Shown here: positions 44,693 to 56,727 of the stretch, in pieces | Position numbering within the stretch: position 1 is the first letter of the stretch | How the letters are laid out: each line of letters opens with the position of its first letter | Source of the DNA: Telopea speciosissima | Lineage: Eukaryota; Streptophyta; Magnoliopsida; Proteales; Proteaceae | DNA length: 64,000 nt | Assembly (NCBI RefSeq): GCF_018873765.1 | Contig: NC_057917.1 | Coordinates: 59,702,464-59,766,463, forward strand | Direction of reading: 5' to 3' | Notes under the pieces: model-generated | Told to the model about the DNA's origin: nothing | The model's database searches: none | The model's input: the letters and a program-made list of their open reading frames with translations, nothing else | Position numbers and translations under genes: made by a program

Positions 44693-47600
44693 ATGGCCCT
44701 GCTGCTTCTGTTGCTCTTGGCAGTCTCCGTTGTCACAGCTGACCAAGGTGCGTCATTTCTACACTGTCTGCTTCTACTTTTACTTTTTTATAATACTTCG
44801 GGGGTGGATGTCTTGTCTCTTGTTTTCGTGGGCTTGCTGCTGCTTCTGAGGTGGATTTCTGATATGTCAAAACTCAATATTTTGTTTTTGAAGAGTACAT
44901 TATCTATATTCTTTCATGGGTCGTCTAGATTTTTAGCTGGTTTGGGATAAAATGGGTTTCAGTCTCCGTTTCTGTTCTCTTTTGGCTCCTCTGTTTCCTG
45001 TCTTTCCCCATTGTTCAGTCTATGCTACAAAAGCTAAATGTGTTCTTTCCATGTTTAATGTTTTAAGTTTCTTTCAAGGGAATCGACTGAAAAAAAAAAG
45101 ATGCTTCTTTCCCCTCTATTTGAGTTCATGATTTGTGGGTTTGAGCTGTTATGGGAGCAGTCGAGTAGAGGAAGGGAAAAGAGGCTTCTGGGGTTCATAT
45201 TCATGGCTTGGTGGTGTAATAATACTCTGTTTTTGGTACTAAATGTGAGTGAAGATAGTCATGGCCTTGTACCTGGTAGAAATCTCTGAGATACAGGATA
45301 TGGAGACTAGAGAAGAGTGATTCTCCCATTTTTCTCCTTTCTCCTCTATTCGTGACTTTTTTGGGTTCACGGTAGCAGGAGACCTGTTGTAAAATCTGCA
45401 CCAAATTAAAATTGAAATCTCATCTCCCTTCTTTCAATGGAAAACGATCCTATTGCTTTTGTTTTAGGTTTTAAAGTCTAATCTACTGTTGGGTTTCCCA
45501 CAGTACATGAATAAATGTTTTTAGTACTGTTCCCAAATAGAGAGTTCATCGATAACATCAAAAGATCAGAACTTTAAAAAGACTTGTGTTTCCAACCACA
45601 CCTTCTATACTCTATAAGGGTTAATGGTTTGTGGGCATGGTTCACTACCCACAAGGTCACAACCGATGCATGCATGCTCATTTCCCAATTCCCACACCGT
45701 TCATGGGTGGGTTAAACTCTTGAATGGATTCTCTTAATCTAGTATCCTACATTTGTTTAACAGTTTTAAGCTTCGAAGATTGCCTGAAAAGAGCTTAAAT
45801 TACTATTTAACAGTTAAAAACTCCACTGCTCACCCTTTCATTACGGTCCTCTCTCGATGCTTTAAAAGGCTATGGGCAGGTCTTGTTTAGTAGGTAATTC
45901 CATTTATATTCTTCTTGAAACCTTATTTTTCTGAAAGAAAGCACTTTAAATTACTTTAATGCTGTCCATAAATTAAGATAGAAGCTGTCGTTATACATGG
46001 AAAGAAGTATATATTAATTCTTATGAAGTGCTTTTCTTAAGGTTTTGGACTAAGCACCATGTTAAGTAAACAGAAAATTATATAAGTGACACAGTTAAAA
46101 AAACGGTATCGGTATTGGCCGATCCCTATTTCTACCGTTCTTCTAGGGTTCAGGTGGTTCCCGACCGATTCAGAATAGAATCAGATCCGGAACAACTGGA
46201 CCCGGTCCTGATCTTGTTTCCGAGCTTAATAACCTTGGTGACAGTAGTCAATTATTTTATGGTCCAGATTCCAAAAAATCCTTCAATTTGTTGGATTGTG
46301 ACTCCCTTCTTATCCCAAATGTTATTCACAGCTGGCATGGGTTATTTGTATATTGTATCAATTCTGTACCTTTCTGGAAGGAGGAAGAAAGTTGAAGCTC
46401 GGTGGTGTTGAAAAATATGGATTGTTGACTGAAAAGAGGATTATGATAATGAAATCTGATATGTAAACTATTTTCATGTTTTTTCTCTGGAGTAGACTGT
46501 TTTCATGTTTGTTTTTGCCTAAAATAATATAGGGGAAAGTTTTCCTAAACCCACGGTGAAGGAAATCTAGGGTCATAATTATTCCCCCTACTCGACAAAG
46601 TCGTTGTAGCCCTTAGGAGTCCCATCCAACGATAGTGAGGTTAGGGAATCGGATTTTAATCCTCTCCATTTTCAGATCCATTATTTCTTGTTATTTCCCC
46701 ATTCCCCCTGCTCGACAAAGTCGTTGTAGCCCTTAGGAGTCCCATCCAACGATAGTGAGGTCAGGGAATCGGATTTTAATCCTCTCCATTTTCAGATCCA
46801 TTATTTCTTGTTATTTCTCCCTCCAGAGTGCAACACGTGGTGGACTTAAATCTAACGGTCTTAAATCATTCTCTTATTTTGATTAATGAACTAACTATGG
46901 TTACCTCAACCCAGAGTCTAACCCGGGTCAAGTTTAACCAAACCAATGTTGGACCCATGGTTAACTCAAACCATCGTTGTTGCCCAATAACATAATGCAT
47001 TCAACGGTAAGGATGATTCAATTGGCTCAATGTTTAGCTCAGGAGACTACATTTTTGGGAGCCATATATGTGAATGGTGGTGATCATCTGTTTCTCCAGT
47101 ATGTGAAATTTAAGGTAGGAAGGGCACCTTTAGATAAACTTCCCTCCTAATCTTCTCATACTGTCAAACTATAGTTAATATGTACTAGCACCTTCTCTAT
47201 TGTGGGTTCCACCTTCAAGAAATGAGTCAAATGACAGTTTCATGTGATAGAGGGTGGGAAGAATGTGATGAGGGCCATGAAGATCTAGGAAAAATGTTTC
47301 AATTTTCAATTGTTCTTGTCATAGGTAAGCTGCAGTGTCTTTTATATGGTTTGCCTTGTGATGCTTGTTTTCAACTTTTCTTGTATGAAACCGTATTTTA
47401 TGAAAAGCTTTGTGGAGTGCAGCCAAAAGTGATTTTCTAATTCCTACTCTTGCCAGACTTTTCTAGTGCAAAGAAAACTTTCCAAGGTGGGCATAAGAGA
47501 CACAAACAAATGAAATCCTTTGAACCTGCCAGAGGGGAATTCTTTGCCAATTCATCAAGGGCATTGTGTGTAGAAATAACTTTTTCTAATGTGTTCCATT

Positions 47601-49831
47601 TTTCTGTCTTTCCATCTTGATCAATTTCGTAAGCAGCAGAAATATCTGGTGGTATTTCAGTAATTACACTTACCCATCTTGTTATTTATATAAATACATC
47701 CTAGATACTTTTTTGGCCATGTGAGTGATCTAATCATCACCCGATAGAACTCATTTAAGAAAAATATAACTAAGCATAGCCTGAATATTATAATTTATGA
47801 GTCTGAAATATGAATACAACAGACAATGACTGGAACTTTTATTGCAATAACATGGATAATATAACAAGTATTGCAGTGCTTGGGCACATGGTTAGTTGTG
47901 AAGTTCTGATGGTTTCCATTACAATGGGCATCTCTGTTGATATGGTGCATAGATTTCTGTTATTTTAACTATGTGTCTACTGTCTTCAATTTGTGTAACT
48001 ATGGGCAGCTAAATTGGTAGCTAATGCTTTTCTCTGATCTGGCAGATGCATTTATTGGTGTAAACATTGGTAAAGACCTCTCCGACATGCCTAACCCAAC
48101 TCAGGTGGTTGCCCTTTTGAAGGCCCAGCAAATTAGACATATTCGGCTCAATGATGCTGACCGTGCCATGCTTATTGCACTTGCTAACACTGGCATTCAT
48201 GTGACAATCTCTGTTCCAAACAATGAGCTCCTTGGGGTGGGTCAGTCCAATGCTACTGCTGCCAATTGGGTGGCCCGGAATGTTGTGGCACATGTACCTG
48301 CCACCAACATCACGGCCATTGCAGTTGGGTCTGAGGTCCTTACAACCATTCCGAATGCTGCACCTATCCTTGTAAATGCCCTCAAGTTTATCCACTCTGC
48401 TCTTGTTGCATCCAACCTTGATAATCAGATCAAGGTGTCAACACCATTCTCATCCTCCATCATTCTTGACTCCTTCCCACCATCACAGGCCTTCTTCAAC
48501 CGCTCCTTGGACCCAGTCATGGTCCCGTTGCTCAAGTTATTGCAATCCACAGGATCATACCTCATGCTCAATGTCTATCCTTACTATGATTACATGCAAT
48601 CGAACGGAGTAATACAATTGGATTATGCACTCTTCCGCCTTCTTCCTCCTAACAAAGAAGCTGTGGATGCAAACACACTCCTTCACTACACAAATGTCTT
48701 CGATGCTGTGGTTGATGCAGCTTACTTTGCCATGGCATTCCTTAACTTTACTAATATCCCCATTGTTGTCACCGAGTCAGGCTGGCCTTCCAAGGGTGAT
48801 GAGAATGAGCCAGATGCTACTATTGATAATGCCAACACATATAATAGCAACCTAATCCGGCATGTGCTGAACAATACTGGGACACCCAAGCACCCTGGAA
48901 TTGCAATTAGCACCTACATCTACGAGCTGTACAACGAGGACATGAAAGCTGGGTCCCTTTCAGAGAAGAATTGGGGGCTCTTTGATGCCAATGGTGTTCC
49001 TGTTTATATCCTGCACCTGTCAGATTCTGGAATGATGCTAGCTAATGATACCACAAACCAGACATATTGCACAGCAAGAGATGGTGCTGATCCAAAGATG
49101 CTTCAAGCTGCATTGGACTGGGCATGTGGGCCTGGAAAGGTGGATTGCTCAGCTTTGTTGCAAGGACAGCCGTGCTACGAACCAGACAATGTGGCTGCTC
49201 ATGCAAGCTATGCTTTTGATGCATATTATCATCAGAAGGGAATGGATTCTGGGACATGTTACTTCAATGGCGTGGCCGCGATAACAACTACAAACCCAAG
49301 TAAGAAATTGTACCATGCTCAACTCTACGTTATGTGCATCTGATGCAGTATGCTGCTGTGGACAGCATATTTCCTCATTCTCTTTTCTGTTTTTTGTTGG
49401 CTTTCCTTGAGTGGGCCATTTTCATGACTTACAACTGATATTATGGTTCCACTTTTACAGGTCATGGTTCCTGCATATTTCCTGGGAGGTATGATATAAT
49501 ACTTTAGATTTGCTTATCTGGGAGCATATATATAGTCTTTGCCTTTACCTTTGTGAAACCGTCATTTTGGAATGTTTTGAATGCAATTTTTCTTTTGGTC
49601 ATCTACTAAAATTGAAACTCAGTTTTTTCACCATCTACTTGAGATTGATTCTGTTACATTTTCCTGTGTGTGCAAAATGTTGGCAGGAATGGCACGTTCT
49701 TAAATGGCACATTACTTGCACCTTCATCGAATTCCACAGCCTCGAGCTCTACTTCACTAAATTTCCATAGTGGTGGTGTTAGAAGTGCTCTGATCATTGG
49801 AATTGTACTTTGGAGTGCAGTTTTCTTGTGA
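44693..49831 (+). CDS. GPI-anchored glucan endo-1,3-beta-glucosidase (GH17 with X8/CBM43)
   Basis: Four exons can be joined with exact GT-AG borders: 44693-44747, 48046-49299, 49461-49488 and 49687-49831, giving a 493-residue protein that ends in TGA. It hydrolyses internal beta-1,3-glucan bonds such as callose at the cell surface. Domains: a signal peptide at 1-17 (MALLLLLLLAVSVVTA); a GH17 barrel at about 19-345 with the acid Glu in AIAVGSEVLTT and the nucleophile Glu in VVTESGWPS; then an X8/CBM43 domain at about 355-445 starting TYCTARDGADPKML, with the usual six Cys; and a Ser-rich linker with a hydrophobic C-terminus, a GPI-anchor signal. Closest in style to the Arabidopsis GH17 group including At2g01630. 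The first intron (3.3 kb) splits off the signal peptide. No defect was seen. Confidence 0.95.
44748..48045 (+). other. Large first intron of the glucanase gene
   Basis: A 3.3-kb intron separates the signal peptide exon from the mature enzyme. It contains a hAT-like CGGTATCGGTATTGG segment near 46106, a 120-bp tandem duplication at 46581-46820 and otherwise AT-rich sequence. No nested gene was found. Confidence 0.85.
46581..46820. repeat. Two-copy tandem duplication, period 120 bp
   Basis: Copies 46581-46700 and 46701-46820 are almost identical (TACTCGACAAAG versus TGCTCGACAAAG; GAGGTTAGGG versus GAGGTCAGGG; one more difference near the end), so the duplication is recent. It lies in the first intron of the glucanase gene. 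Confidence 0.95.
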
Positions 49832-52800
49832 TCAGGTGGTATGATACTTGAGTTGGAATCCTTAAGAATTTCTGGTATGGACCGAGATGAATTTTATCCC
49901 ATCAGTCAGCAATCCCTGCAACATACCCAATTTTGTTTCTCCAATAAAGGAGAGAAGGGAGCAGCAAGGTTGTCTAAATTCTATGACAGGCTACCAGTTT
50001 ATTTGATTTTGTACAGACAGACCAAGTGAATTATTTGGGATTATTGGTGTATCTGCTCATTTAGTTGGAACAAGGCTGGTGGGTTGGTTGTTGTTGTTGT
50101 ATTGGTGTATCTGCCCATTATACTGCACTTGCACTTGAGTTGTATTCTTTGATTAGGTTTAACTGTTTAAGAATGGTCCAATTGATATCCTTTCTATTTA
50201 TTCTCTTGACTTGCCGGAACATGACATGACCTTTTTGAGATGCACAGAAGGTGGCCATGGTTTTTCGGTTGAAGGTCTGGTTGTTGGATTCCTCACGCGA
50301 ACTGATAACCTGATTAACCTGAACTGTTTCTTAATTGATTCAATATTTCATTTTCCTTTCTCCCATCAAGTGAATGAATCAAATAAACTAGAAACCATAA
50401 TGTAGTATGAGTCAATCAAGCTCATGAAATTATCTGCAAATTAACTTTGGTCAGCTTATTTGGTTGGCCTTGTTGTAGCTTAGAAAATTAATGTTGTGAG
50501 CTGATAAAACTGATGATAAATCAAACCTGAGAAGTGTTTTTTTGTGGTAATAAACCTGGCTAGTTATGTGAATCAATTACTGAATGTGAGTCAATTGCCA
50601 ATACTACTGATCCACAAAGCTTTTAAATATGGACTAGCTAGAGATTCCATTAAAGTGGTTTTATGCTGCCTTGTAAGCAACTAATCCCCATTGGTTAGTG
50701 ATGGAATTAGAAAAATCATAGGATGCAAATTTGACAGTAAAAGATGTGAGTGGAGTTCCAGCATCCCCTTTTTTGTCACATGAGATGCCAACTGGTCAAA
50801 TCTGAACCATTGAATGGGGATCCTCTCTATATATTGTGTGGAGGTCTGGAAATACTCGCATATAAAATCTGATGTTAACGCAATTACCCAGAAACAAAAC
50901 AGAGCAAAGATGACTTCACACTCCAATATGATGTGCTACATCCACGGGTGAAGCTAAAAATGATTTACTATGTGATGAAAAAAAATACAACGAAGATCTC
51001 TCAAGAACAGCCAAAGGTTGCAGCAAAACTCTCCTCAATAACCCTAACTCGAAAAAACTCCAATCTCACTTCTTTTCTTGTTTACACAACAAGATAACAA
51101 AACAAACAAATACTCCTCCAAAATGGATCGATCCATTAGGTCTGGTCATATAACATAATTGACCTCATCTCACAAAATTTCCCTCTTAGGTCGACACCAA
51201 AAATGTTAGGGCAGAACAAACTTCGAAACGGATATAAAATTGCGAGATACACATAACATTTAGGCTGATACTTGCAAAAAAACCCGATTCAAAAAGATCA
51301 AAAATCGGATCTGTGTCCCTGTCAATGACAGAGTCAATTTGTTAATTTGATTCAATTTTGTTAAAGATATCGATTAATGGATTTTTTCACCAAAAAAAAA
51401 ATGTATGGATTTCACACTTTTATTAACCGTGTTATACACCTTTTTACCAAGAAAAAACAAAAAAAAAAAAAAGAGTTATACCTTCGGAATTCTGTTCCAC
51501 CGAAATCATCACCCAAAGGTTAGCCCAAAAAAAAAAAAAAAAACCTCAAAGGATCCCAAATCGGCGGCCGAAATTGGGCGGAGTGCAGAAAATAATTTTG
51601 AAGTAAACGGTGACCGTTTACGTCAAAATATAGAAGATCTGCCACGAAAACCCTAATTTCAACCTTCCTTGGTTCGAAGTCCTATAAATAGAGAAAGTTT
51701 TCGCTATACAGTGGGAGGAGGATTCACCCAAAAATCCACCAATTTTACGAATTCTTTACAAGTATCACGTCACTATTCTTTCATTCTTAGGGCATTTCTC
51801 CTTTTTAAGATATCTTCTTTCTTGGTCTTCTTTTTCGTCTTGGTAGGTCTAAAATTCTGTGTTCGTGTAAGGACGGGCGATCCATAAATGCGGTTTTTGT
51901 TTGTGTTTTCTGCAAAATCGGTCTTTTTAGTCTTTATTAATGTATGAGAAGAAGCATCTTAAATGTGATTTTCTCTGTCAATATAATCCAGAGGAGATAC
52001 GAAGAGATGCGAAAACAAAAAGAGTGCCTCTAGGACCAGTGAATCTCACTACCATAGATTTCACTATTTCTCGTAGGTTCCATAATTTTTCGTATTCATT
52101 GCAGTTAATCTCCGTCGATTTTTCTATTTTGTTAAATAAGATGTTTGATTCATTGGTTTTGATCCAAGAATAGTGGGATTTGCTACTCGATGATGATCAT
52201 TTGCTTTAACCACACTGAAGAGAAGCTGAGGGGTTTCTCCTGCTTGTTATGTGCGTTGGATGCAATCTTTGGTTCTTGGTGTTGCTTCATGATTCTTCTC
52301 TTTAAGGGTGGGATTGTTTTGATTTTACGATCAACGTTTCCCTCTTTTAAAGAGAAGAAGAAAACTCTGCCTAGCATTAGAGAGGGTTTCTGTTGCACTA
52401 ACGAAAGCGTTCCCTCGTAAAGTTTCTTATGTGGAAAACTTTGGTCCATTTGACTGAGAGCAAACGAGCAACCACTGTTGAATCTTCTCTTTTTCATTGG
52501 TGGAACTCTTGAATCTTTTCTTTCTGCTTTCGGTTGGATTATTCTACTTAGTACCCATTGTGACAGGGTAATTGGCATATCTGAATCTCAGCTCCTGTTT
52601 GATATGTCAACAATGTAAATGGAAAGAATCGATTCTACGTTAAGGATTTTGAGAACTTTTTGAAATTGGGGACTAGGATTTATAGATGGATTGGACAGAA
52701 AAATGTCTGATGTTTAAGATCATGGCCAAGGGTACCTTTGGAAAAGAATGAAAATCACAAACAACAATCACACAATGAATACAAGGATTTACTATCAATT

Positions 52801-52900
52801 GAGAATGATTTTTGCGGGTTCTGTGGGGGTGGAAAGCATCTTTAACACAATCCGCTACTGCTGCACATTTCTGCTTTTAGAAAGCAGAGACTCCGACTTG
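49832..52900. other. Downstream of the glucanase gene; no recognised gene
   Basis: The 3' UTR of the glucanase covers the first part. A TATAAATA motif at 51683-51690, followed by a leader-like stretch and an open block around 51985-52075 with a splice-like GT (VPLGPVNLTTIDFTIS), hints at an unidentified plus-strand transcript. Nothing further was recognised to 52.7 kb. Confidence 0.3.
51683..51690 (+). promoter_or_regulatory. TATA-box candidate
   Basis: TATAAATA sits in a promoter-like context, followed about 30 bases later by a leader-like sequence. No recognised gene is attached to it. Confidence 0.3.
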
Positions 52901-52909
52901 CATTTTCAG

Positions 52910-53155
52910 TGAAATGGAACTAATGGTTACCTATAAAACGAACAAAATTGAAGACTCAAAGCATTTCAGAGGAAGGTTTACCATAGGCAGTTGGTTCAGG
53001 ATAAAGTCTAGTACTGTTGGGTAAGATTTCTGTGAAAGGGAACTAATGGTAACCTATAAAACGAACAAAATTGCAGACTTGAAGCATTTCACAGGAAGGT
53101 TTACCATAGGCGGTTGGTTCAGGATAAAGTCTAATACTGTTGGGTAAGATTCTGC
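52910..53155. repeat. Two-copy tandem duplication, period ~123 bp
   Basis: Copy 1 (from 52910, TGAAATGGAACTAATGG) and copy 2 (from 53033, TGAAAGGGAACTAATGG) share nearly all bases, including GGAAGGTTTACCATAGGC and CAGGATAAAGTCTA. No gene was seen. Confidence 0.9.
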
Positions 53156-54346
53156 AAGGTTCAGTTCTGCAGAAGGGAGCTTATATAGTTAAGAAAAGAT
53201 GTTTCTGCACTAATGGAGTTGAACTGCTGCACCTGTTTATTTACATGCTTCAAGCATCCTACTCCTTTCTTCAATTTCTTCCTCTGGGAAGGGATGCAGC
53301 TTAGAGATTAATAATACTGGAAAAAAAATTACAGAGAAGAGAATCCTGAAAACTATCCAAACCAAATCTTTATGGGATAACCAACTTTCCAATGCAGTCA
53401 AAAATGAAAATGGAAGATGGATTGTAACTTCCCCACTGTGGGACTTTGTGGTTGGGAGATGGGATCAACAAGGGTTGGAATTGATTTGTTAGATGTTCTT
53501 GTTGAGGGCAAGATAAAGTTAATGTTGGCTTAGGACTCAGAAGACCTGAGACCCATAATGAAGCACTTCGATATTAATTGCTGTTTCATTGATAATGCTG
53601 GGCATGCAAAACATAATCTAAGACAACAAATCCAATATTACTTGAAGAAGTCTGAATGTACTGCTACATTTTTTTTTGGTAAGCTGAATGTACTGTTACT
53701 GACTATTAAAAGAGAGCTATTTGCCTAGATATTAATGATTTTCTTCTTTCCTACATTTGTTAGCTGTGTAATCTGTACAATTTGCCATGGATTTCAATTC
53801 CATGAATGCAGGTCATATCTTTGAAAGAGTTTAAAGCTGAACATGAAAGGGATTCTCTTGTGACTGGCATTGGTTAAAAGCAAAAGAAAGCTACATCATG
53901 AGTGTTGCAATGTCCCTTGAACACCAAATAAACTCTGTAACAGAAAATGAAACCATGTCCTAACAGTAAAAAATCACAGTTTTAACATCCCAATTAATTT
54001 TGGAAAAATTACAGATAACTAAAGATTGAGCTGCACAGAAGTTGGTCCAACACTGCAAGGAAGCTGAGTTCCACAACAACAGATCCGAGATATGATGATC
54101 ACACCAGAGGAAATCCTCCCTGTATGGCTTTAAACCTGCCATAGGCTATCCATCCCAAGAAGTCAGCATTTGAATAACCATTCTCCGGCGTCATTAAAAA
54201 TATCTCAACAGTGGTTTCTGTGCCAGACTTTCCTCGGCAGCCCTGTCAATTAAACTTTCCATTAACACTGGTAACCAACTGTATTTATGAAAACCTGTCA
54301 TGACAAAAGCCACAAAAAGCACTCTGCATACCTATTTCATTCATGT

Positions 54347-54976
54347 TTAGTAATCCCTCATCATATATTCTTCAAGCTCCAATAACAACCAATCCCGACT
54401 TCTTGGAGGGGACATATGACAACTGGCGCATATAAATCCAGTATTGTCTGACAGAAACATTTGGCGATTAGCATGTAGGTTACAATAGGGTCTGTTACAA
54501 AGGTTGCATTTCGGGAGCCTTAGCCAGCAGTCTGAACACAAGATATCCCTGCACACAGTATCCCCAAGCTCATCCAACTCGATACATCCACCACACTCAT
54601 CGCACCTTGGGACACAATGGTAACATCCTCGACATTCAAGCAGTGGGTATTCCCTCTTCCACTTGCAACTCTCCCTTGGGCAGTCATACACCAGATTCAC
54701 ACAGCTGCACTTTGGACAAACATTGACATCAATTGGATGAGTGGCGTCCAAATGGCTTAGTAGAGAAAAGCGTCTGTGATAAAGAAATGATATAGGCTGC
54801 TTCAGGTCCTCATTTTGCACCTTGAGACAACTGAGGATAGTTTCAATATGTTGTTTCATTATGCCAAACATACCGTGCAACCTCAGGTCCTTCAAATCTT
54901 GATTTTTCTGAGTCAGGATCTTTACTATTGTCACAATGCCATTAGCTGTTAAGCTAGTGCATGCAGGTACATACAG
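54347..54976 (-). CDS. F-box protein SKIP14-like, last coding exon (partial)
   Basis: The minus strand has an acceptor TTTTGCTTCAG just before 54976, then 209 open codons ending in a TAA at 54347. The exon begins LYVPACTSLTANGIVTIVK and continues with a leucine-rich-repeat-like segment, KDLRLHGMFGI. A Cys-rich C-terminus follows: DVNVCPKCSCVNLVYDC, CRGCYHCVPRCDECGGC, CSDCWLRLPKCNLCNRPYC and FICASC. This domain is characteristic of F-box protein SKIP14 and relatives, adaptor subunits of SCF ubiquitin ligases; it may bind zinc. The F-box exons upstream are not seen to the right, where a copia element and a partial second copia lie at 55.7-64.0 kb. They may lie beyond the window across a long intron. 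A donor-like GTATGC after the stop suggests a 3' UTR intron. Confidence 0.85.
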   Translation of the reverse strand: MYVPACTSLTANGIVTIVKILTQKNQDLKDLRLHGMFGIMKQHIETILSCLKVQNEDLKQPISFLYHRRFSLLSHLDATHPIDVNVCPKCSCVNLVYDCPRESCKWKREYPLLECRGCYHCVPRCDECGGCIELDELGDTVCRDILCSDCWLRLPKCNLCNRPYCNLHANRQMFLSDNTGFICASCHMSPPRSRDWLLLELEEYMMRDY

Positions 54977-55696
54977 CTGAAGCAAAACACAAACATCAGA
55001 TCCTTATAATCAGTCTAAGCAAGTCTTACGCAAACTGGGCCTCTGTATAAACCCTGACAGTTGCAGTAGCCTATTGAATTTGGTACTCAAACATAGCAGC
55101 CATGTCATGAGTTACATAGGTCAGAAATATAAAACAGGTGTTTGACTGCACATTAAATCACCTGATGAATTACGCATTCCAAATAAACATTAATTTGCAC
55201 AATTAGTTCACTGCAATAGAAATTCATGTTTAGACAATCAGAACTCTCCTCGTGCAAAAGAGATGTAACTGAGGCTTTTGCTTATAAAGTCATCAAAACG
55301 ACAGCACTTTAAATAACTGGATGAATCACCCACAATGAGCTTTAAAAGACACTATTAAGATACCAATTCTATATTCAACAGATATATTGATCACCAATTA
55401 TGACAGGAAAAGATGAGAGAGATAATACAAAGTTTATATAAAAGAAAGCCTGTATATTCTACCAAATTTGCCCACAGTTTTAAATAGAATTGTATGGTGA
55501 AACAGGATTTGTGTGAGCAGCCTCATTTAGTTGGGATGAGGCTTAGTTGAGTTGAGTTCACAGACTTCATTGGAAAAGTTAGGAACCAAATACCCTATTT
55601 GGATCCAGCCCACATGTCCAGAAAAAAAAAAAACCTCACCTATCAACCTATGAATTGTCAAAATACTAGATGAGTTGGATGTATCAACCATTGACG

Positions 55697-56085
55697 TGTT
55701 GAGAGTTTATGTAATGAGTGTATTTTGGGTTTTTAGTTATTATCTTGTTAGTTACCTTGTATTGAGCTTTTATGTTTTACCTTTTACCTCCCTAGGGAAA
55801 CCATTGACGTGTTGAGAGTTTATGTAATGAGTGTATTTTGGGCTTTTAGTTATTATCTTGTTAGTTACCTTGTATTGAGCTTTTATGTTTTACCTTTTAC
55901 CTCCCTAGGGATTTGTATGTAATTTCCATCATCTTATGTTAATGAAGCAATATAGGGGAGAGTGATTATAACTCTCTCCACAAGTTTGCCCTCATCTAAC
56001 TCTTCTCTCCTTCTCTTTCTCCTCTCATCATCTTCCTCCTTTATTCCTATTTCTCTCTCACCTTGATCATTGCTCATTTCCAACT
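55697..56085 (+). repeat. 5' LTR of the copia element, with internal duplication
   Basis: The LTR starts TGTTGAGAG. The segment of 113 bp from about 55686 is duplicated at about 55799-55911; without it the LTR would be about 276 bp, matching the 3' LTR (about 270 bp). The copied block includes a few bases left of the LTR start, so it duplicated after insertion. Confidence 0.85.
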
Positions 56086-56727
56086 TGGTATCAGAGCCAC
56101 AAAGGTTTGAGAGTCAACTAGGAGATCCCTCTTTCTTTGTGCCTCTCTTGGAACACCCTAGAAAAGTAAAGGGGTCCAATAAGGGCTGTACCATGTAAGA
56201 AGATACAAGATCTTATGGTGTTCTCTTATCACCTAGAAGACACATTGGAAGAAGATTAGCAGCCGTGAAGATCGATTGGGGAAAAAGAAGAAATACTAAG
56301 GTTACCGCCAGCTGGTTTTCTCCCTTACTCATTTCTCTCTCATTTGGCCTCCGTTGTGAGTGAGGCCAAGGTCGTTGGAATCGCCCAAGAGTATGCTTCA
56401 CTTCACCCATTGCCCCAGACGATGAAAGAATGAGTGGGTGGAATACAACTCATTCTCCCACAGCCTGAAGTTACCGTCAGCTTATCTGTTTTTTGCATTT
56501 TTTCTCATCCGAAGTGCTAGTGTGGTACTCTCGGCTGCTGGACTTTGGTGAGTTACATTATTTAGGTTGTATGAGTTGAGTCAGTTGACATGGGATAATA
56601 TTCTACATTGAAATGCACATGTGATTTGAGTTTCTTCAAGTTTTGTAGTTTGCCCTCTTGCTGGATTTTTTTTTTCCCCTGAGAACTGGGAAGGAGTGTG
56701 TACTTCCTTTAGGTGTGTTCTTACATC

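Noticed and set aside
46115..46411. 98-codon ORF in the glucanase intron
   Set aside because: It starts in a hAT-like CGGTATCGGTATTGG segment and shows no protein family; intron context argues against a gene.
48376..49284. Other-frame ORFs inside the glucanase exon 2
   Set aside because: Shadows of the GH17/X8 coding frame.
51940..52173. 77-codon ORF with a VPLGPVNLTT motif
   Set aside because: No family recognised; may be part of an untranslated leader. Only the TATA candidate was listed.
52190..52232. ATGATGA and CTGA motifs resembling snoRNA C and D boxes
   Set aside because: Spacing of about 40 bases is too short and there is no terminal stem; likely chance.
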